Source of the DNA: Desulfonatronum sp. SC1
GTDB taxonomy: Bacteria > Desulfobacterota > Desulfovibrionia > Desulfovibrionales > Desulfonatronaceae
Length of the DNA: 64,000 bases
Reading direction: 5' to 3'
NCBI RefSeq assembly: GCF_003046795.1
Contig: NZ_PZKN01000023.1
Coordinates: 1-64,000 of the forward strand
Shown: positions 40,195 to 48,183 of the stretch, piece by piece
How the letters are laid out: every line of letters begins with the position of its first letter
Numbering within the stretch: position 1 is the stretch's first letter
Notes under the pieces: generated by a model
Databases searched by the model: none
Told to the model about the DNA's origin: nothing
Seen by the model: the letters and a program-made list of their open reading frames with translations, nothing else
Made by a program: the position numbers and the translations under genes

Positions 40195-41508
40195 GTGGGC
40201 ACCTTTGCACAAATGACGGACCGCTTGCGTAGCTGGGCGGACGTGAATGTTTTCATCGTATGTACGTTGTCACCCCCGAACATTCTTGTCGTCGTCGCCT
40301 CCTTTTCCGTCTTCCTTGGTGGACTGGTACTGTGGTTCTGCGATTTGGGCTCTGCTGCATGGATAGCAGTAATCATAGGTTTCTTCGGCCTCGGAAAAGA
40401 CGTTTTGTCTGTGTTCGTTCGATGGGTAACGTCCCCGGACGTGAGCCTAAAGCCAGATGACCAGGCACCTGAACTCTTTTCCTCTCTAGCACTCAGCGAC
40501 GACTATCTTGCCGAGGGATACGAGGTCGTGCCAGTCCCGGGACGCTCGAACGAGTACGTCGTGCGTTCGCCTAAGTTGGACGCGTTTCTGCGCACGGAAG
40601 ATTACCTGCTCCATGAGAATCGGGACGTTCTCAAACCGCTGGTGGAAACACTGCGGCGTAACTCCAAGGTCTTGGAAGACGCTCTGCGATGCAAGTACAG
40701 GCAGTCATGGCGCGCAGATCCTCCTCAGCGTTTCATGAATGAGGCAAAGGTGTCTATCGCAACTGACTTGTTTTCCCGTGGGCCTATCACAATATATCGT
40801 GGAACCTATTTTCATTCATTCCTTACGAACGAGCTTGTAAACTGCGTTTTGGAGTCTCGCGGAGCTCATCCACAGATCCTTTACCGAGGCTCGCAGCACT
40901 TCCCAACTTTCTTGGAAAACGACGGTCGATGCTTGCTTAAGCGACTCTGTGAGTCCCATATGGGCAACCACATCGGAATAAGTACGGTCGTACTAACCAG
41001 CGACGGCCAGCTCGTCCTGTGGCGCCAGTCTGGTGGTGCCCAACAGTCCAGGGATCTCCTGGCTCCCACGGGCAGTGGTTCGTGCGATTGGCAAGACTGG
41101 TCTCGCCTATCACGCAGCGCTTCGTTGAAAACGCTCATATCGAGTGCAATGGAGAGGGAATTTCGCGAGGAATCCCATCCCCTTAAGTCGGCGTTAAGGG
41201 GCATTGCAATCCGAACAGAGATTCTTGGCCATTTTCGATGGGTACGTCGTGGTGGTAAGCCGGAATTTGTCGGAGTATCGAAGATAGAAGCACCCTTCTC
41301 TAGACTCCAGGCAAATACCGACGAGGTTGATGCACCCGAATTTGTTCAACTTGCGTATCCAGCCTGCAACGTTGAACAACTTTTGTCGTCGATAGCAAAA
41401 TTGCTTTGTAATAAACAGTTGTCAGTGCCGTTGTGGGTCAACCTCATCTGCTTGCAAGAGGCGCTGCAGAGCAATTCTAACCTGTTGACGAGTGTCTTGG
41501 CGAAGTGA
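40195..41508 (+). CDS. Cassette-borne two-transmembrane protein with Nudix-like domain
   Basis: 437 residues from GTG 40195 (SD AAAGGTTGGAG). Two helices at about 30-49 and 53-70 would anchor it in the membrane. A soluble middle follows. Residues ~260-350 resemble a Nudix hydrolase: GISTVVLTSDGQLVLWRQS, then APTGSGSCDWQDWS, and AMEREFREES (318-327) for the REUxEE part of the Nudix box; the terminal Gly is replaced and the box is incomplete. If active it would hydrolyse a nucleoside-diphosphate derivative (NAD, nucleotide second messenger or similar). It lies immediately after an attC-like site and is followed by another, so it is an integron cassette. GC is lower than the core genome. No known family recalled with confidence. 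Confidence 0.75.
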   Translation: MGTFAQMTDRLRSWADVNVFIVCTLSPPNILVVVASFSVFLGGLVLWFCDLGSAAWIAVIIGFFGLGKDVLSVFVRWVTSPDVSLKPDDQAPELFSSLALSDDYLAEGYEVVPVPGRSNEYVVRSPKLDAFLRTEDYLLHENRDVLKPLVETLRRNSKVLEDALRCKYRQSWRADPPQRFMNEAKVSIATDLFSRGPITIYRGTYFHSFLTNELVNCVLESRGAHPQILYRGSQHFPTFLENDGRCLLKRLCESHMGNHIGISTVVLTSDGQLVLWRQSGGAQQSRDLLAPTGSGSCDWQDWSRLSRSASLKTLISSAMEREFREESHPLKSALRGIAIRTEILGHFRWVRRGGKPEFVGVSKIEAPFSRLQANTDEVDAPEFVQLAYPACNVEQLLSSIAKLLCNKQLSVPLWVNLICLQEALQSNSNLLTSVLAK

Positions 41509-41517
41509 CCAAGCTGC

Positions 41518-41703
41518 GTCTAACCCATAAGGATTGACACGACCTGCAAGGTCGTTTCAATCCATCGTTCAAACAAAGCGTTGGAGAACGACGCGCCGCA
41601 AGCGGCGCGGGAACGGGCCGGGGCTGACTGCGTCCATCCGGTTGCCCTCGCCGCGGAAGCCGCGTCGAGAACAACCGGTTGGACCGGCTTCGGCCCGTTG
41701 GGG
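41518..41703 (+). repeat. attC-like region, copy 2 (two nested sites)
   Basis: Part one, 41518-41586: GTCTAAC (RYYYAAC core) at 41518-41524, the hairpin GGATTG..CAATCC (41531-41563), and GTTGGAG at 41580-41586, a 69-bp classic length. Part two, 41609-41703: AACGGGCC pairs with GGCCCGTT, ending GTTGGGG at 41697-41703, and shares the CCGCGGAAGCCGCGTCGAGA block with copy 1. Its R'-like core has G where Y is expected. Confidence 0.6.
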
Positions 41704-41723
41704 CAAAAAAAGGAGATGTGAAG

Positions 41724-42136
41724 ATGTTCGGTAAAATCGTGTCCGTGATTGCAGTATGTATGTTCGCCGCTTTGACCAGTAGCAGCGCGGGGTTGCCACT
41801 GGTGGAGAAGTAATTCGTTCGGTGGCACGCAGTACAGCCCCCGGTCAGTAGCAAAAACGCAACTGGCATGAAGTGACTTACCTGTTTGCCACAGAGACAG
41901 GCCCCCCTCGAAGAACGATCGACATTGAAATGCATCAAAATCCACCGCGTACGGGTGATGAAATTGTCATCTATTACCTGCTGGAGAATCTCGACCGGAA
42001 CTGGCCGCTGGAATTTCGCCGGGGATGGTGGAACTGGTTTATTGCGGGCTTCGGCGCGCTGTTAGCCGTCTTTTCTGCCGTGATTGTGATCGGCATGCTC
42101 GTTGTACGTATCCAAGAGGCTGTAGGCAGGAGGTAA
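41724..42136 (+). pseudogene. Broken second cassette gene (exported, DUF3592-like tail)
   Basis: ATG 41724 with AAGGAG opens a 29-residue signal-peptide-like piece (MFGKIVSVIAVCMFAALTSSSAG) that stops at 41811. A second reading frame, open from about 41852 to the stop at 42134-42136, carries WHEV and, further on, GDEIVIYYL and a hydrophobic helix (FIAGFGALLAVFSAVIVIGMLVV) reminiscent of DUF3592 membrane proteins. The two frames do not connect, so one product cannot be made without a frameshift. Confidence 0.5.
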
Positions 42137-42211
42137 GGGGCGGAAGCAAGTGTTGCCTGGAAGTGCGATCAAAGACAAGGATATCCATGATTTTCAAAAA
42201 AGAAAGCACGC

Positions 42212-42245
42212 GCCTAACCAACCCAAGCGGGATTCAACAAGGTTG
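42212..42245 (+). other. attC R''-like remnant at the right edge of the island
   Basis: GCCTAAC at 42212-42218 fits RYYYAAC, and GTTGAAT (42242-42248) could serve as the GTTRRRY partner in a minimal hairpin. Only about 25 bp separate it from the flanking repeat. Weak. Confidence 0.35.
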
Positions 42246-42274
42246 AATGGCGGCAGGCGAGCAGCATACCTTCA

Positions 42275-42337
42275 TCATTCATTACGCAGCAAGGCCCAGG
42301 GTCGGGCGGCCAGGACCGAGCGCATTCCGGCCAGACC
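42275..42337 (-). repeat. Right flanking repeat (3' end of the ftsX-type gene)
   Basis: Coding end of the permease gene; 42275-42287 is identical to 38821-38833. Serves as the second direct repeat of the island and as the apparent insertion target. Confidence 0.75.
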
Positions 42338-44899
42338 GCAGCCCAGCACCACCAATAGTCCCAAGGCCAGCACCGTCAGCAGGGTGCCGGGGAGAAACGT
42401 CCAGGGGTCGTCCAGGACACGGTTCACGAACCACCATGCCAGGCCCGTGCCCAGCCCGGCGGCCAGAGAAGCGGCCACGCCGCCCAGCAGCAGAAACTCC
42501 AGCCCCAGGGTGGTGACCACGTCCCGGCGGGTGGCCCCGCAGACCTTGAAGATCGCGGCTTCGTAGCGCCGCCGGTCCAGCCCGGCCCGGATTACTCCGG
42601 CCAGAACCACGACCCCGGCCAGCAGGGTCATGGCCGCGATGGCCCGGACGCCCAGGCCGATCTGGTCCGTGACCCTGGCCACGTCTTCCAGCACGTCCCG
42701 GACGTCCACAGCCACCACCCGGCTGAAATCCTCGGACAATGCGGCCAGCAGCGCCGCCCGGCGGTCCTCCGGTGTTTGCGGTGCCAGGGAGACGGTGGCG
42801 ATATGCGTGTATGGTGCGCCGTCCAGGATGCCGGGGGAAAAGATGATCGAGTGGTTCAGGGCCAGGGATTCCCAATCCACCTCCCGCAGGCAGGTGATCT
42901 CGGCCTGGATTTCCCGGCTCAGAATGTTCATGACCAGGGTGTCGCCCAGCCCGGCGCCCAGGCCGCGGGCAATGCCCTCGTCCATGCACACCCGGGCCGG
43001 GCCGCGATAGTCCTCCGGCCACCAGGACCCACCCACGATCCGGACGTCTTCCATGGGCCGGTCGGCAAAGGTCACCCCGCGTTCACCGCGAATGGCCCAT
43101 TCCACGGCTGGATCCCGCAGGGCCTGCTCCGGAGTCAGTCCGCCGATGGCCACGATTCGCCCCCGAATGGAAGGCTGGTCCTTCCATTCCGTAAGCTCCG
43201 GCCAGGACCGTGCCGTCTCGCGCAAGGCCTCGACGCGATTCCGGGGAATGTCCACGAAAAAGTAGTCCGGCGCGTTCCGGGGCAGTTGACGGAGGAGCCG
43301 ATCCTGGAAGGAGCCGTCCACCAGGGCCACGGTCACCAGCATGGTCAGCCCCAGGCCCAGAGAGAAGATCACGCTGGCGGTCATGGCCCCGGGACGGTGC
43401 AGGTTGGCCACGGCCTGGCGCAGCAGTGGTCCCGCCCAACGTGGGCTGTTCCCGGCCCAAACTCCACTGACCTTGGCGGCTCCCCATCCGGCAAGCCGTG
43501 CGGCCCCGTAAAACAGGGCCACACTGACCAGGGCGGCGCTGAAAAAGGCGGCCACGGTCCGGGCGTCGCCCACGGCCGCGGCCATCAGCCCGGCCAGGGC
43601 CAGCCACATCACGGCGAGCATCATCCGTTCCCGGAAGCGCAAAGGCTGGGGCACGGGCTGGACATACCCGCGAAACAGCTCCGCCGGGCGAAACCGCAAC
43701 GCGAGATACAGAGGCCGGAGCACGAAGGCCAGGGTGGTGCCCAGTCCCAGGATCAGGGCCGTGGCCAGCACCTCGGGGTACAGGCCCAAAACCGCTTGCA
43801 GGCCAAGACCCCGGGCCAGGGCCGCGGCCCCGAGGTTGGCCAGACCGACGCCCAGGGCCAGCCCCGCGAGGCCGCCGAGCAGGGCCATCGCCAGCACCTG
43901 GGTCAGACAGAAGGTGAACAGCGTCCGGGACGTGGTCCCCAGGCAACGCATGGTGGCCAGGGTCGTTCGACGGCCCTCGAAATAGGCCTGGACGCTTCCG
44001 GCCACCCCCAGCCCGCCGATGAGCAGGGCGGCCAGGCCCACGAGATTGAGGTATTTGGAAAGATTCTCAATGGCCCGGGTCAGCCCCCTGGCCGCGGAGC
44101 CGTGCTCCCGGATTTGCCAGGAAGCCTCGGGAAAAGCTGTTTCCATCTCGACGCGCACGGCCCGCGCGGCAACGGTCCGGTCGCCTTCAGGCGGCAAGGC
44201 CAGGCGCACCGCGTACCGGACCAGGCTGCCGGGTTGGATCAGCCCGGTGGCCTCCAGGTCGTCCAGGGATATCATCAATCGGGGCCCCAGGCCGAAGAAC
44301 CCCGCGGCCTTGTCCGGTTCCCGCTCCAGCACGTCCACCAGCCGGAAGGCAGCGTCTCCAACGGTCACCATATCTCCCACATCGGCCCCGATCCGCGCCA
44401 GCAGCCCGGCTTCGGCCACGGCTCCCGGCTCGTTTTCTCCAGAGGCCAACGCGGTTTGGAGGTCCGCCCCGGACCGGAGCCGGGCCTGACCGTGCAGCGG
44501 ATAACCACGGTCCACGGCCTTGAGTTCGGTCAGGGTGGAGGAGCCTTCAGGCCCTCGGGCCATGGCCCGCAGGGAAGCGACCCGGGATATCTCCCCAAAG
44601 CTTTGCAACGTCTCCACGACGTCGGCCGGAATGGGCGCATGGGCTTGGCGCAGTTCCAGATCCCCGCCGAGGATGGCCCGGGTGTTGTTCCGGATCCCGG
44701 CGTCCAGAGCCGCGGACAAGGTCCCGATCCCGGCCACGGCCCCCACGCCGAGGACCAGGCAGAGCAGGAAAATCCCGAACCCCTTGGGCCTGTTGCGAAT
44801 TTCCCGCAGCGCCAAGTCCATGGCAATGATCAGCGGGGTGTCCGCTTCCGCCTTATCTTTGCTGAGACTGTCCAGGGTGTTTCGAGGCACGCCGTTCAT
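42275..44899 (-). CDS. FtsX-type ABC transporter permease, YbbP-like
   Basis: 874 residues. Long FtsX permease with an N-terminal helix (GIFLLCLVLGVGAVAGIGTL), a large periplasmic MacB_PCD-type domain, and about ten transmembrane helices arranged as two FtsX modules, like E. coli YbbP. Together with the next gene it forms an exporter-like ABC pair with unknown cargo, possibly lipoprotein or lipid related. The ATG at 44899 overlaps the ATPase stop (ATGA). Its 3' end is the apparent insertion target of the integron island. Confidence 0.9.
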   Translation of the reverse strand: MNGVPRNTLDSLSKDKAEADTPLIIAMDLALREIRNRPKGFGIFLLCLVLGVGAVAGIGTLSAALDAGIRNNTRAILGGDLELRQAHAPIPADVVETLQSFGEISRVASLRAMARGPEGSSTLTELKAVDRGYPLHGQARLRSGADLQTALASGENEPGAVAEAGLLARIGADVGDMVTVGDAAFRLVDVLEREPDKAAGFFGLGPRLMISLDDLEATGLIQPGSLVRYAVRLALPPEGDRTVAARAVRVEMETAFPEASWQIREHGSAARGLTRAIENLSKYLNLVGLAALLIGGLGVAGSVQAYFEGRRTTLATMRCLGTTSRTLFTFCLTQVLAMALLGGLAGLALGVGLANLGAAALARGLGLQAVLGLYPEVLATALILGLGTTLAFVLRPLYLALRFRPAELFRGYVQPVPQPLRFRERMMLAVMWLALAGLMAAAVGDARTVAAFFSAALVSVALFYGAARLAGWGAAKVSGVWAGNSPRWAGPLLRQAVANLHRPGAMTASVIFSLGLGLTMLVTVALVDGSFQDRLLRQLPRNAPDYFFVDIPRNRVEALRETARSWPELTEWKDQPSIRGRIVAIGGLTPEQALRDPAVEWAIRGERGVTFADRPMEDVRIVGGSWWPEDYRGPARVCMDEGIARGLGAGLGDTLVMNILSREIQAEITCLREVDWESLALNHSIIFSPGILDGAPYTHIATVSLAPQTPEDRRAALLAALSEDFSRVVAVDVRDVLEDVARVTDQIGLGVRAIAAMTLLAGVVVLAGVIRAGLDRRRYEAAIFKVCGATRRDVVTTLGLEFLLLGGVAASLAAGLGTGLAWWFVNRVLDDPWTFLPGTLLTVLALGLLVVLGCGLAGMRSVLAARPWALLRNE

Positions 44900-45615
44900 G
44901 GGCCGCCGACCGCGTCGGGTTCCAGGCAACCGTCGCGCATCACCAGGTTGCGGTCGCACTGCCCTGCCAACCCGGCGTCGTGGGTCACCAGCACCAGGGC
45001 CGCACCGTGCTCACGGCGCAGGGCGAACATCCGGCGCATCACCTCGGAGCCGGTGGCCGCGTCCAGATTGCCGGTGGGCTCGTCGGCCAGCACGATCTCC
45101 GGGGCGTCGGCAAAGGCCCGGGCCAGGGCCACCCGCTGCTGCTCCCCGCCGGACAACTGGGCCGGGTAATGCCACAACCGTTCACCCAGCCCGACCCGCT
45201 CCAAGGACTCTTCGGCCTTGCGCCGGGCATGCGACGCCCCGGCCAGCTCCAGAGGCAGTCGGACGTTTTCCACTGCGGTCATGGTGGGCACAAGGTGAAA
45301 CCCCTGGAACACGATGCCGATTCGTCCGCGACGCAACCGAGCCAAGGCGTCCTCGTTCATCCGGGTCACGTCCCGGCCCAGAATGCGCACCTCGCCGGAA
45401 CTGGCCGCCTCCAAACCGGCTATGACCATCAGTAGCGAGGTCTTTCCGGAGCCGGACGGGCCGGTCACGGCCACGGTTTCACCTGTGGACACGCACAGCT
45501 CCACGCCGCGCAGAATCTTGACCGTGCTGCCCCCCGCGGCTAGGTTCAGCCGCACGTCGCGTAACTCGATCACTGGATGACCACCAGCATGCTTTCTCCC
45601 GTTTTCCGTCCACAT
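44896..45615 (-). CDS. ABC transporter ATPase, YbbA/LolD-like
   Basis: 239 residues: Walker A GPSGSGKTS, signature LSGGEQQRVALARA, Walker [12 protein letters not shown], and switch VTHDAG, the pattern of LolD/MacB-type ATPases. It drives the FtsX-type partner downstream. The 5' end overlaps the divergent tesA start, in the same arrangement as E. coli tesA/ybbA-ybbP. GTG at 45573 is an alternative start. Confidence 0.92.
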   Translation of the reverse strand: MWTENGRKHAGGHPVIELRDVRLNLAAGGSTVKILRGVELCVSTGETVAVTGPSGSGKTSLLMVIAGLEAASSGEVRILGRDVTRMNEDALARLRRGRIGIVFQGFHLVPTMTAVENVRLPLELAGASHARRKAEESLERVGLGERLWHYPAQLSGGEQQRVALARAFADAPEIVLADEPTGNLDAATGSEVMRRMFALRREHGAALVLVTHDAGLAGQCDRNLVMRDGCLEPDAVGGP

Positions 45616-46302
45616 ATCATCCTCGCCTTCCCAACCTTGGTCTTCATGGTGCTCTTCATGGCTTTCACGACATCCCAGGCCTTTTCCGGCGCATCACCCG
45701 GTCAGACCTCTCCCGACGACGAAGCCGTGCTCCTGGCCTTTGGCGACAGCCTTTTCGCCGGATTCGGACTGGCCGAGCAGGACGCCTTCCCCGCCGTGCT
45801 CGAAGCCCGGCTACGCCGACAAGGGTACCCCGTCCGGGTGATCAACGCCGGGGTTTCCGGCGACACCACGGCCGATGGCCTGGATCGGTTGGAGTGGGTG
45901 CTGGCCGGGCTGCCGACGGATCGCAAAACCCTGGCCATCCTCGAACTGGGCGCAAACGACGCCCTGCGCGGCGTGAACCCGGACATAACTCGCCGCAACC
46001 TTTTCTCCATCCTGGAAATTTTTCAGGAGCGAGGCATCTCAGTCTTCCTGGCCGGCATGCTCGCACCGCTGAACCTGGGCCGGGACTTCACCACGCGGTT
46101 CAATGCAATTTTTCCGGACCTGGCCGAAACATTCGACCTGCCCCTCTACCCCTTCTTCCTGGAAGGCGTCGTCGGCAACCCGACCCTGAACCTCGGCGAC
46201 GGCATCCATCCCAACGAGCAGGGCATAAACGTCATCACGGACAACATCTTGCCCCTGATCGCTGACTTTCTGCGTCGGCACGGGGTCCAGCCCGTTCCGT
46301 AG
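45577..46302 (+). CDS. tesA: TesA-type GDSL lysophospholipase / thioesterase
   Basis: 241 residues. A signal peptide or anchor occupies residues ~12-36. The SGNH motifs are visible: AFGDSLFAGFG (Ser58, block I), GVSGDTTADG (Gly, block II), ELGANDALRG (Asn, block III) and GDGIHPNEQG (Asp-x-x-His, block V). Periplasmic esterase/thioesterase/lysophospholipase. Divergently paired with the YbbA-like ATPase. Confidence 0.92.
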   Translation: MTTSMLSPVFRPHIILAFPTLVFMVLFMAFTTSQAFSGASPGQTSPDDEAVLLAFGDSLFAGFGLAEQDAFPAVLEARLRRQGYPVRVINAGVSGDTTADGLDRLEWVLAGLPTDRKTLAILELGANDALRGVNPDITRRNLFSILEIFQERGISVFLAGMLAPLNLGRDFTTRFNAIFPDLAETFDLPLYPFFLEGVVGNPTLNLGDGIHPNEQGINVITDNILPLIADFLRRHGVQPVP

Positions 46303-46357
46303 CGTCAGCCCGAAAAGATCGTGCTCATATTCAGCAAAGCCGTGATTGCATTCGGGA

Positions 46358-46382
46358 GGCCGATATTGCCGCGGCCTTTTTC
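46358..46382 (+). terminator. Terminator downstream of tesA
   Basis: GGCCG at 46358-46362 pairs with CGGCC at 46372-46376, followed by a run of T. It is 55 bp after the tesA stop and before the convergent gene end. Confidence 0.6.
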
Positions 46383-46433
46383 GATTACGAGCACCGCTGC
46401 AAGCGGCTGAGCACGAGTACGACGAGCCGCCCC

Positions 46434-46967
46434 TCACTCCAGCAGATACTCGTACCGCACCTTGATCCGGTCCGTTTCCGCGACCAGCACCTCGGCCTCC
46501 TGCCCCACCATGTCCGCGTCCACGAACCCCAGGCGGTCGCCGAGAAAATAGGCCAGTACCTCCTTGGACTCCACGTATCGCCAGACCAGCACGTAGGCCG
46601 AGCCGAGATACGGCCGTTCCGTGAATTGGGGCCGGGTGACCAGGCGCAGGCTAAGGTGCTTTTCCTCCGGTTTGGCCAGCCGGAACAGGGCGGATTTCTG
46701 AAACGTCTCCTTGAGGTGCAGGGCCAGCCGCATACCGACAGGATCGGCCCCTTGATGCTCCACCAGCACGGGGATGCCTTGCTCCTTCACCGCCTGCAAC
46801 TCCCGCTCCGCCCCCGCTTCCTCCTCCACGGGGATCTGTCTCGGTTGGGCCGTGGGTTGTTCGACCACGGTTTCTCCCTGATCCTGAGCAACGACCGTAC
46901 CACGGGCAACCAGCACCACCAAAAGCCCCACCATCAGCAACACGCCGAAAAATGATTTGCTTCCCAT
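46434..46967 (-). CDS. Exported hypothetical protein
   Basis: 177 residues from ATG 46967. A signal peptide (MGSKSFFGVLLMVGLLVVLVARGTVVAQ) precedes an acidic linker (about residues 30-50) and a folded domain (about 60-177) with HLKETFQKSALFRLAKPEEKHLSLRLVTRPQF... and AYVLVWRYVESKEVLAYFLGDRLGFVD. Reminiscent of envelope proteins that compare receptor values at the outer membrane, but I do not recognise the family. Confidence 0.65.
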   Translation of the reverse strand: MGSKSFFGVLLMVGLLVVLVARGTVVAQDQGETVVEQPTAQPRQIPVEEEAGAERELQAVKEQGIPVLVEHQGADPVGMRLALHLKETFQKSALFRLAKPEEKHLSLRLVTRPQFTERPYLGSAYVLVWRYVESKEVLAYFLGDRLGFVDADMVGQEAEVLVAETDRIKVRYEYLLE

Positions 46968-47078
46968 CACTTCGGTCCCTCCCTGGGATATGAAGAGTTT
47001 TAAATAGCGACCATCCGACTCGTTACGTTCCGTCACTTGCCCGAGCCATGTCAACTCTTGATGCATGTTCGTCGCAGG

Positions 47079-47283
47079 ACGAATCTGTTCTCATCATAAT
47101 CCTAACACTACAACGAAACTTTGCCGAAACTCGAAAAAATGTCGAGGGCAAGATGCCCTCGTTCCCAGGGTTTTCCGTGCTTTTCCGTGAGTTCCGTGGG
47201 CCACTCTCAGGGCGTATTTTGGACATGACGGTCGATTTCGACATCGATTCAGATAGCGGGTTAGGATCGAGATCAAATCTGCC
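47079..47283. repeat. Intergenic repeat family 2, copy 2
   Basis: Covers the middle of the 427-bp gap between the hypothetical gene and the MotB-like gene. CTGTTCTCATCA near 47084 and the block 47217-47283 (ending CAAATCTGCC) repeat copy 1 at 22439-22615. Between them a CGAGGGCA..TGCCCTCG hairpin (47142-47162). No ORF of merit in the gap. Confidence 0.55.
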
Positions 47284-47394
47284 CCGCACTGTCCCGTAAA
47301 CTGATGGCAAGAATTGCCGCCCGGACGGAAAAGAGGTCAGTTTGATTATGGGCACTGTACTTGCAATGAATAGAGAAAACCAAGCGAGTGTATC

Positions 47395-48117
47395 ATGCCC
47401 CAGCAAAATACTTCCATGGACAGCCAATTGGCCGGTCATCAACAGCCTTTGAATATCCCGGAATTCGTCCTGGAGCGGGGAGAACAGCGCTCCGTGACGT
47501 GGTCCGTGCCCTGGTCCGACCTGATGATGGTCATGTTCATCCTGTTCCTGGTGCTGTTCGTTTTTTCCCTACGTGAAAAGGACCGGATGGTGATCGGCCA
47601 TCGCACCCCGGCCAGCATCCAGACCGTTTCCTCGTCTCCGGCCCAGTTGAACATGCTCCCGCTGTACGAGGTGCTCCGGGATCGTCTGCTCGGCCACGAG
47701 CGCTCGGTGAACATCGCGTTCCTGGACGACGCCTCCATCGTCATTTCCCTGTTCGGAGAGAATCTTTTTCCGCCCCTGTCTCATGAGCTAGACCTGCGCT
47801 CCATGCCTCTGATGTCAAAAATCGGACACACGGTGGCCCTGGCCCAGGGCAACGTGGTGATTACCGGCTTCGCCGACCATGCGCATTCTTCCCCGGAAGT
47901 GGCCGGACCGCCCTCAGGCGGTCGCGCCCGGCATCCCGGCGCTTGGGAGGTCGCGGCCCTGCGAGCCGCCGCCGTGGCAGAACTGTTCGTGTGGGAAACC
48001 GGCCTGAATCCGGACATGTTGATCATCCAGGCCACCGGTGCCGAACGCCCACTGACGCCCCGGCTGTCCGGACGGGAGCACGTCCAACGCCGCGTGGAAA
48101 TCCGCATCGAGCCTTGA
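47395..48117 (+). CDS. MotB-like OmpA-domain membrane protein
   Basis: 240 residues: a single N-terminal transmembrane helix preceded by PWSDLMMVMFILFLVLFVF (the Asp of PWSD matches the proton-channel Asp of MotB), and a C-terminal OmpA-like peptidoglycan-binding domain (VITGFADHAHSS... to RREHVQRRVEIRIEP). Forms a stator with the next gene. It stands before its MotA-like partner, the reverse of the common motA-motB order. Probably a stator-type ion channel; flagellar motor or another use is open. Confidence 0.82.
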   Translation: MPQQNTSMDSQLAGHQQPLNIPEFVLERGEQRSVTWSVPWSDLMMVMFILFLVLFVFSLREKDRMVIGHRTPASIQTVSSSPAQLNMLPLYEVLRDRLLGHERSVNIAFLDDASIVISLFGENLFPPLSHELDLRSMPLMSKIGHTVALAQGNVVITGFADHAHSSPEVAGPPSGGRARHPGAWEVAALRAAAVAELFVWETGLNPDMLIIQATGAERPLTPRLSGREHVQRRVEIRIEP

Positions 48118-48183
48118 TCGCCCCGGCACTTCACCATCAAACGTTTTCAACCGGCGCAAATCGCTCCGACCAAGGAGTTCATC

